NCBI GenBank assembly: GCA_007120615.1
Contig: SKNI01000572.1
Span: forward strand, 1-11,392
Source of the DNA: Myxococcales bacterium
GTDB taxonomy: Bacteria > Myxococcota_A > Bradymonadia > Bradymonadales > Bradymonadaceae
DNA length: 11,392 nt
Reading direction: 5' to 3'
The notes under the pieces were generated by a model that made no database searches, had not been told where the DNA came from, and was given only the letters and a program-made list of their open reading frames with translations. Positions within the stretch are counted from its first letter, which is position 1. Every line of letters starts with the position of its first letter. Shown in pieces: positions 7,549-11,392 of this stretch. Both the position numbers and the translations under genes were made by a program.

Positions 7549-7675
7549 ATAGGAGCGCAAACGCCGCAGGGCTTTATGAATGAAAAAGTGCGCTGGAACC
7601 AAATTGAAATGCATACACCGGTTAGATGGCTTGCTGGATTGTTGCCAGATGAGACCTTCGATGTTTATGTTCGGT

Positions 7676-7680
7676 GGAGG
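7676..7680 (+). promoter_or_regulatory. strong ribosome binding site before a TTG start
   Basis: GGAGG stands eight bases before the TTG at 7689 and is the best ribosome site in the region. An ATG at 7682 is too close to use it well and opens only a four-codon frame (MNFE, then TAA). The next in-frame ATG, at 7716, has only AGAGAG five bases upstream. Confidence 0.5.
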
Positions 7681-7688
7681 AATGAACT

Positions 7689-7997
7689 TTGAGTAAACAA
7701 AATAAGAGAGATCTAATGTCGTCGGTGACGACGACCACCGAAACCGCTCCCCAAGGGACCGAAGAATCTCTGGAGGCGTTGACGCCTCGAGAGGAAAAGG
7801 TCCTGCGGATGCGCCATGGAATGAGCGAGGATGACTCGCGCTCCCTCCAATTCGCTCTGGGAGCCGATGAGGAGACCCAGATCAAATTAGCGATGATTGA
7901 GAGTCATCTGATGGAATGCATCGCCTCCACCAGTGAAGTCGATGAGGATCGGCCTTCCCCGGCGGAGTTGATCTCGTCCTGGTTGGATCAAGAATAA
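7689..7997 (+). CDS. small protein resembling a degenerate sigma-70 region 4
   Basis: The 102-residue reading uses a TTG start because GGAGG lies eight bases before it; an ATG at 7716 would give 93 residues. Residues about 28-44, LEALTPREEKVLRMRHG, are nearly identical to the opening of region 4 in RpoD-type sigma factors. From memory of RpoD the match can be continued without gaps to about residue 77, with Leu at the start of helix 4.2 and the T...IE positions kept. The basic residues of the recognition helix (RERIRQIE in RpoD) are replaced by QIKLAMIE, so sequence-specific promoter binding is unlikely. There is no region 2 or 3. The tail is acidic and ends ELISSWLDQE. Region 4 normally also grips the RNA polymerase beta flap, so a polymerase-binding modulator or decoy is possible, but this is inference. 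Two strong hairpins follow the stop. Confidence 0.7.
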   Translation: MSKQNKRDLMSSVTTTTETAPQGTEESLEALTPREEKVLRMRHGMSEDDSRSLQFALGADEETQIKLAMIESHLMECIASTSEVDEDRPSPAELISSWLDQE

Positions 7998-8013
7998 TCA
8001 GGGCCTATCCATC

Positions 8014-8044
8014 CCTTATCCCGCCCGTAAAGGGTGGGGTAAGG
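8014..8044 (+). other. 13-pair hairpin, first of a tandem pair
   Basis: CCTTATCCCGCCC (8014-8026) pairs with GGGTGGGGTAAGG (8032-8044) around the loop GTAAA. There are thirteen consecutive pairs, two of them G-U. No T-run follows, so by itself it is not a classical terminator. It begins 17 bases after the stop of the sigma-like gene and ends two bases before the next hairpin. Confidence 0.75.
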
Positions 8045-8045
8045 T

Positions 8046-8100
8046 AGCCTGGTCCACAGAAGAGCGAAGGTGCTCGGCTGTGGACCGGGCTATTTGTGTT
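8046..8100 (+). terminator. long hairpin with T-rich tail, probable intrinsic terminator
   Basis: AGCCTGGTCCACAG (8046-8059) pairs with CTGTGGACCGGGCT (8078-8091) over fourteen pairs, with one U-G. GAGC at 8062-8065 and GCTC at 8072-8075 add an upper stem with the loop GAAGGT. The tail TATTTGTGTTT follows at 8091-8101. This would end transcription of the sigma-like gene and insulate the propionyl-CoA operon. Confidence 0.7.
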
Positions 8101-8175
8101 TGGGACTTCCCACTTCTGGCTTCCGTATGACCGGCGCCTTTGATAACGTCCGGCCAACTGGCGGGCTTTGAAGAC

Positions 8176-8181
8176 GAGGAG
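8176..8181 (+). promoter_or_regulatory. ribosome binding site fixing the biotin carboxylase start
   Basis: GAGGAG stands six bases before the ATG at 8188. The protein read from there begins MFEKVLIANRGEIAVR, the usual start of biotin carboxylases, so the longer reading from 8140 is rejected. Confidence 0.75.
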
Positions 8182-8187
8182 TGTTCG

Positions 8188-9711
8188 ATGTTTGAGAAGG
8201 TGTTGATCGCAAATAGGGGAGAGATCGCCGTGAGGGTGATGCGAAGTCTTAAGGAGATGGGGATCAAGACGGTCGCCGTATATTCAGAAGCCGATCGAGA
8301 GGCCCTTCATGTGCGAAAAGCCGATGAGGCCGTCTGTGTGGGTCCGGCGGCCAGCTCCGAGAGCTATCTTCTGGGGGATAAGATTCTGGAGGCGGCCAAA
8401 ACCACCGGGGCCCAGGCGATTCATCCGGGCTATGGATTCTTAAGCGAGAATGCCGACTTCGCCCGGGCCTGCAAAGAGGCGGGAGTGGCGTTTATCGGAC
8501 CGTCGCCGCGGGCCATCGAGGTGATGGGGGAGAAGACCCGGGCACGGGAGCTGATGGCGAAGGCCGGAGTGCCCCTGGTTCCGGGGACCCCCAATGCGAT
8601 CGAGGAAGCCACCGAGGCATTGCGTCTGGCCGAAGAGATCGGGTTTCCGGTGTTGGTCAAAGCCGCAGCCGGTGGCGGGGGAAAGGGAATGCGTCGGGTC
8701 GACAGCTCGGCGGAATTTGTGGCCGCTTTTGAAGGGGCCAGGCGGGAGGCGATCAGCGCCTTTGGAAACGGCGACGTCTATATCGAGAAATTTGTCCTCA
8801 AGCCCCGACACGTCGAGATCCAGGTACTCGCCGATGAGGCCGGAAATACGATTCATCTCTTCGAGCGGGATTGTTCGGTTCAACGACGACACCAGAAGAT
8901 CATCGAGGAGACCCCCTGTCCGGTGCTCTCCGACGCCACCCGCGAGGCCATGGGGAAGGTCGCGGTTCAGGCGGCCCGGGCCGTGGATTATGTGGGGGCC
9001 GGCACGGTGGAATTTCTTCTCGACGCCGAGGAGAATTTCTATTTTCTGGAGATGAATACCCGTCTGCAGGTGGAGCATCCGATCACGGAGATGATCACGG
9101 GAATCGATCTGGTGCGCTGGCAGGTGCGAATCGCCGATGGTCAGGATCTGGGATTTGCCCAGGAGGATATCATTCGACGGGGGGCGGCGGTGGAGTGCCG
9201 AATTTACGCCGAAGACCCGGAGAATCAATTTCGCCCCTCTCCCGGATTGTTGACCACCGTAAGGCCTCCGTCGGGTCCCGGGGTGCGAGAGGATTCCGGG
9301 GTCTACGAGGGAGCGCGGGTGCCGGTGCATTACGATCCCATGATCTCGAAATTGATCACCTGGGGCGAAGATCGAGACCACGCTCTGGCACGGATGCGGC
9401 GGGCTCTCGATGAATATACGATCACCGGAATCGAGACCAATCTGGCGTTTCACCGCGAGGTTCTGGAGCATCCCGATTTCGTCAGCGGAGAATATGATAC
9501 CCAATTCGTACCGCAGTGGCTCAAGGCCCGCCCGGGGCGAGAGAAAAAGGAAGAGTTGACCGCGGAGCTGGGCGCGGTTCTTGCGGCCCATCGCCGTGAT
9601 GAAGCGCTGGCTCATGGCTCCGGGGCCGGATCCAACGGTGGTCCCCGGGAGAGTCGAGGCAGTCGCTGGAAGGACGTCGGTCGTCTTCGCCAGCTGGGAC
9701 GAATTCGCTGA
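8188..9711 (+). CDS. biotin carboxylase subunit of an acyl-CoA (probably propionyl-CoA) carboxylase
   Basis: The 507-residue subunit uses ATP and bicarbonate to carboxylate biotin on its carrier protein. It begins with the family N-terminus (IANRGEIAVR) and HPGYGFLSENADFA. K158 and the glycine loop GGGGKGMR (about 162-169) form the ATP lid. HVEIQVLAD, ERDCSVQRRHQKIIEE and FLEMNTRLQVEH follow. E288, N290, R292 and E296 fall at the same numbers as the metal- and catalytic residues of E. coli AccC. ECRIYAEDPENQFRPSPG marks the C-terminal domain. Residues after about 448 form a charged, Gly/Ser-rich extension ending with GRLRQLGRIR; the biotin domain is absent and is supplied by the next gene. 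The mutase downstream favours propionyl-CoA, but acetyl-CoA or methylcrotonyl-CoA carboxylase subunits look alike. The gene begins the operon after the tandem hairpins; no clear promoter was found in 8102-8175. Confidence 0.95.
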   Translation: MFEKVLIANRGEIAVRVMRSLKEMGIKTVAVYSEADREALHVRKADEAVCVGPAASSESYLLGDKILEAAKTTGAQAIHPGYGFLSENADFARACKEAGVAFIGPSPRAIEVMGEKTRARELMAKAGVPLVPGTPNAIEEATEALRLAEEIGFPVLVKAAAGGGGKGMRRVDSSAEFVAAFEGARREAISAFGNGDVYIEKFVLKPRHVEIQVLADEAGNTIHLFERDCSVQRRHQKIIEETPCPVLSDATREAMGKVAVQAARAVDYVGAGTVEFLLDAEENFYFLEMNTRLQVEHPITEMITGIDLVRWQVRIADGQDLGFAQEDIIRRGAAVECRIYAEDPENQFRPSPGLLTTVRPPSGPGVREDSGVYEGARVPVHYDPMISKLITWGEDRDHALARMRRALDEYTITGIETNLAFHREVLEHPDFVSGEYDTQFVPQWLKARPGREKKEELTAELGAVLAAHRRDEALAHGSGAGSNGGPRESRGSRWKDVGRLRQLGRIR

Positions 9712-9751
9712 AGTACATCGAGTTTAGCTTTTTGGTAAGAGAGTGATGAAT

Positions 9752-10282
9752 ATGAGCAATAAGCGCCAGTATACGGTATCCGGGGAGGGCGACGAGGAGA
9801 GGGTCTGGCAGGTTCAGACCCTGGCCGAGGGACGCTACCGGGTGTGGACGCCTGAGGGTCGAGAGTTGGAGGTCGACGCGTTCGCTCCCGGCAGCGGTCA
9901 ACTCCACCTGCTCCTGGAGGGGCGCTCGGTAGACGTCGACTTTCGAGAGGAAGAGTCCACCTTCTCGGTGCAGGCCGAGGGGGAAAATTACGAGCTCGAG
10001 GTTCTCAACGACCGCCAGCGTCGCATGCGAGCGGCCGGAGCGGACAGGGCCGGAAAGGACAGCCCCCAGCTGGTCAGCCCGATGGCCGGAAAAATCGTCG
10101 ACATCGTGGCCGAGGTCGGTCAGATCGTGGAATTGGGTCAGCCCCTGGTGGTTGTAGAAGCGATGAAGATGGAAAACGACTTAAAGGCTCATCGAGCCGG
10201 GGTGGTTACGTCGGTTGGAGTAGAGGTCGGAGAAGCTGTGGAGATCGGCGACGTTCTTATCACTATCGAAGATCCCCAGTGA
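9752..10282 (+). CDS. biotin carboxyl carrier protein of the acyl-CoA carboxylase
   Basis: The 176-residue reading starts at ATG 9752, eight bases after AAGAGAG; GTG 9743 and ATG 9746 are in frame and only add one to three residues. Residues about 1-85 are beta-rich and contain repeats of the kind VDVDFREEE and YELEVLND, consistent with the biotin-transfer (BT) domain that links carboxylase to carrier in propionyl-CoA carboxylases. A short charged linker follows (about 86-102). Residues about 103-175 are a biotinyl domain: SPMAGKIVDI, then EAMKMEN with K139 as the biotinylated lysine, and a closing VGEAVEIGDVLITIE. It receives carboxyl from the upstream biotin carboxylase and passes it to a carboxyltransferase not found here. 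It lies 40 bases after the carboxylase and 31 before the mutase, so the three are probably co-transcribed. Confidence 0.93.
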   Translation: MSNKRQYTVSGEGDEERVWQVQTLAEGRYRVWTPEGRELEVDAFAPGSGQLHLLLEGRSVDVDFREEESTFSVQAEGENYELEVLNDRQRRMRAAGADRAGKDSPQLVSPMAGKIVDIVAEVGQIVELGQPLVVVEAMKMENDLKAHRAGVVTSVGVEVGEAVEIGDVLITIEDPQ

Positions 10283-10313
10283 TCCATACCAGGCAACGTA
10301 GCGAGGAGAGAAG

Positions 10314-11392
10314 ATGAGCGAGAAAGAATTCCAGCAGGCCCTCCGGGAAGCTCGACAGACGTGGGAGGAGGACGTTCTCAAACCGCTCATGGAGCGCTAC
10401 GGGGTGCGCAGGGACTCTTTCGAGTTCACCGATGGATCACCGGTAGACCCGCTTTATGGTCCGGAGCATCGGGAGGGGGAGGATTTTCTAAACGATGTGG
10501 GATTCCCCGGCAGCTATCCCTTCACTCGGGGGGTGCAACCGACGATGTACCGCGGCCGGCTGTGGACGATGCGCCAATACGCCGGGTTTGGAACGGCCAG
10601 ACAATCCAATGAGCGCTATCGTTATCTGCTCTCCCAGGGGACATCGGGACTCTCTGTGGCCTTCGACCTTCCCACTCAGATGGGGTACGACTCCGACTCC
10701 AATCGAGTACGCGGAGAGGTCGGAAAGGTGGGCGTGGCCATCGATTCCCTTGCCGATATGGAGATCCTTCTCGACGAATTGCCCCTGGAGAAGATCTCTA
10801 CGTCGATGACGATCAACGCCACGGCGTCCATTTTATTAGCGCTCTACGTAGCGGTGGCCGACGCCCGGGGCATCGACCGCGGGGCTCTTCGGGGCACCAT
10901 TCAAAATGATGTGCTCAAAGAGTATATCGCCCGGGGAACCTATATCTATCCGCCGCGCCCGAGCATGCGGATCATCACCGATATCTTTGAATTTTGTCAG
11001 GCCGAGGTTCCCAAATGGAATACGGTCAGCATCTCGGGATACCATATTCGGGAGGCCGGAAGCACCGCGGTGCAAGAGGTCGGCTTTACCCTGGCCAATG
11101 GAATCGCCTACGTGGAGTCCGCCATCAAAGCCGGATTGGACGTCGATGATTTTGCCGGACGCCTCTCCTTTTTCTTCAACGTCCACAATAATTTCTTTGA
11201 AGAGGTCGCAAAATTTCGGGCGGCCCGTCGATTGTGGGCCAAGGTGATGAAAGAGCGCTTCGGCGCTAAAAATGAGCGCTCTATGCGCCTTCGCTTCCAC
11301 AGCCAGACGGCGGGTTCCACCTTGACAGCGCAGCAGCTCCGGGTCAACGTGGTGCGAGTGGCGATGCAGGCGATGGCCTCGGTGCTCGGTGG
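10314..11392 (+). CDS. methylmalonyl-CoA mutase, N-terminal catalytic part (runs off the window)
   Basis: The frame from ATG 10314, with GAGGAG five bases upstream, stays open to the last base, giving 359 residues without a stop. It is the coenzyme-B12-dependent mutase that interconverts methylmalonyl-CoA and succinyl-CoA. Family signatures are YPFTRGVQPTMYRGRLWTMR, GLSVAFDLPTQMGYDSD, GTIQNDVLKEYIARGTYIYPP, SISGYHIREAG and RLSFFFNVHNNFFEE. Y89, R207, Y243 and H244 fall at the same numbers as in the Propionibacterium enzyme. Y89 and R207 mark methylmalonyl-type substrates, whereas isobutyryl-CoA mutases carry Phe and Gln there. The PFTRGVxPTMYRGR wording resembles the shorter alpha-subunit type, whose B12-binding domain is a separate protein, but the missing end decides this. 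It follows the carrier protein by 31 bases and completes the propionyl-CoA route with it. Confidence 0.95.
   Translation, partial: MSEKEFQQALREARQTWEEDVLKPLMERYGVRRDSFEFTDGSPVDPLYGPEHREGEDFLNDVGFPGSYPFTRGVQPTMYRGRLWTMRQYAGFGTARQSNERYRYLLSQGTSGLSVAFDLPTQMGYDSDSNRVRGEVGKVGVAIDSLADMEILLDELPLEKISTSMTINATASILLALYVAVADARGIDRGALRGTIQNDVLKEYIARGTYIYPPRPSMRIITDIFEFCQAEVPKWNTVSISGYHIREAGSTAVQEVGFTLANGIAYVESAIKAGLDVDDFAGRLSFFFNVHNNFFEEVAKFRAARRLWAKVMKERFGAKNERSMRLRFHSQTAGSTLTAQQLRVNVVRVAMQAMASVLG

Larger units (their letters stand above)
7435..7688. other. divergent intergenic region
   Basis: This 254-base gap separates the divergent dehydrogenase and sigma-like genes and is visibly richer in A and T than the flanking genes. 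It must hold the promoters for both. One plausible plus-strand promoter lies at 7520-7548. I found no good minus-strand promoter, tRNA or repeat. A 67-codon plus-strand frame (7489-7692) crosses it but looks non-coding. Confidence 0.6.

Noticed and set aside
7435..7614. 60-residue N-terminal extension of the dehydrogenase
   Set aside because: The AAAGGA site before ATG 7434 and the start of family-like sequence there favour the shorter protein; the extension is basic and unlike coding sequence.
7489..7692. 67-codon plus-strand frame with GGGAG upstream, ending over the TTG at 7689
   Set aside because: Codon use is unlike the neighbours, with many A/T third positions; it contains the best promoter candidate and has no recognisable feature. 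Kept as a remote possibility only.
8440..9615. 391-residue minus-strand frame opposite the biotin carboxylase
   Set aside because: Antisense of a strongly conserved enzyme; open only because of high-GC codon bias.

Overview
The window looks like chromosome from a moderately GC-rich Gram-negative bacterium of the old 'deltaproteobacterial' type, most likely Myxococcota or Bradymonadota. This is inferred from style only: an OmpA protein with thrombospondin type 3 (TSP3) calcium repeats, a secreted lipoprotein with a long Asp-Gly repeat plus FG-GAP and CARDB-like domains, a tail-anchored zinc-ribbon protein, and a propionyl-CoA/methylmalonyl-CoA gene set. No rRNA, tRNA, CRISPR array, transposon or phage gene was seen.

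Left part (1-5195), cell envelope. A possible tail of an upstream gene overlaps the start of an OmpA-family outer-membrane protein (84-1814). That gene converges on an unrecognised membrane-anchored, Cys-containing small protein (1828-2409, minus). Divergent from the latter is an 804-residue lipoprotein (2627-5041) with a Cys-rich head, ten perfect-length copies of an 18-bp repeat encoding DGDADP, a set of seven FG-GAP-like motifs and a C-terminal CARDB-like domain. A strong intrinsic terminator follows at 5111-5145.

Middle part (5196-8100). A zinc-ribbon protein with a C-terminal membrane helix (5196-6062) converges on an sn-glycerol-1-phosphate dehydrogenase-like enzyme (6094-7434, minus), with a hairpin between them that can serve both. 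Divergent from the enzyme is a small protein (7689-7997) that aligns without gaps to sigma-70 region 4 but has lost the basic recognition-helix residues. Two strong hairpins stand back to back just after it.

Right part (8188-11392), propionyl-CoA catabolism. A biotin carboxylase subunit, a separate biotin carrier protein and a methylmalonyl-CoA mutase (open at the window edge) lie in one direction with 30-40 base gaps, so they are probably one operon. Together they would carry propionyl-CoA to methylmalonyl-CoA and on to succinyl-CoA. The carboxyltransferase and the epimerase are not in the window.

The most unusual items are the degenerate sigma-region-4 protein with its neighbouring tandem hairpins, the bacterial glycerol-1-phosphate dehydrogenase, and the partly homogenised repeat in the lipoprotein. 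No complete new defence or mobile system is visible.
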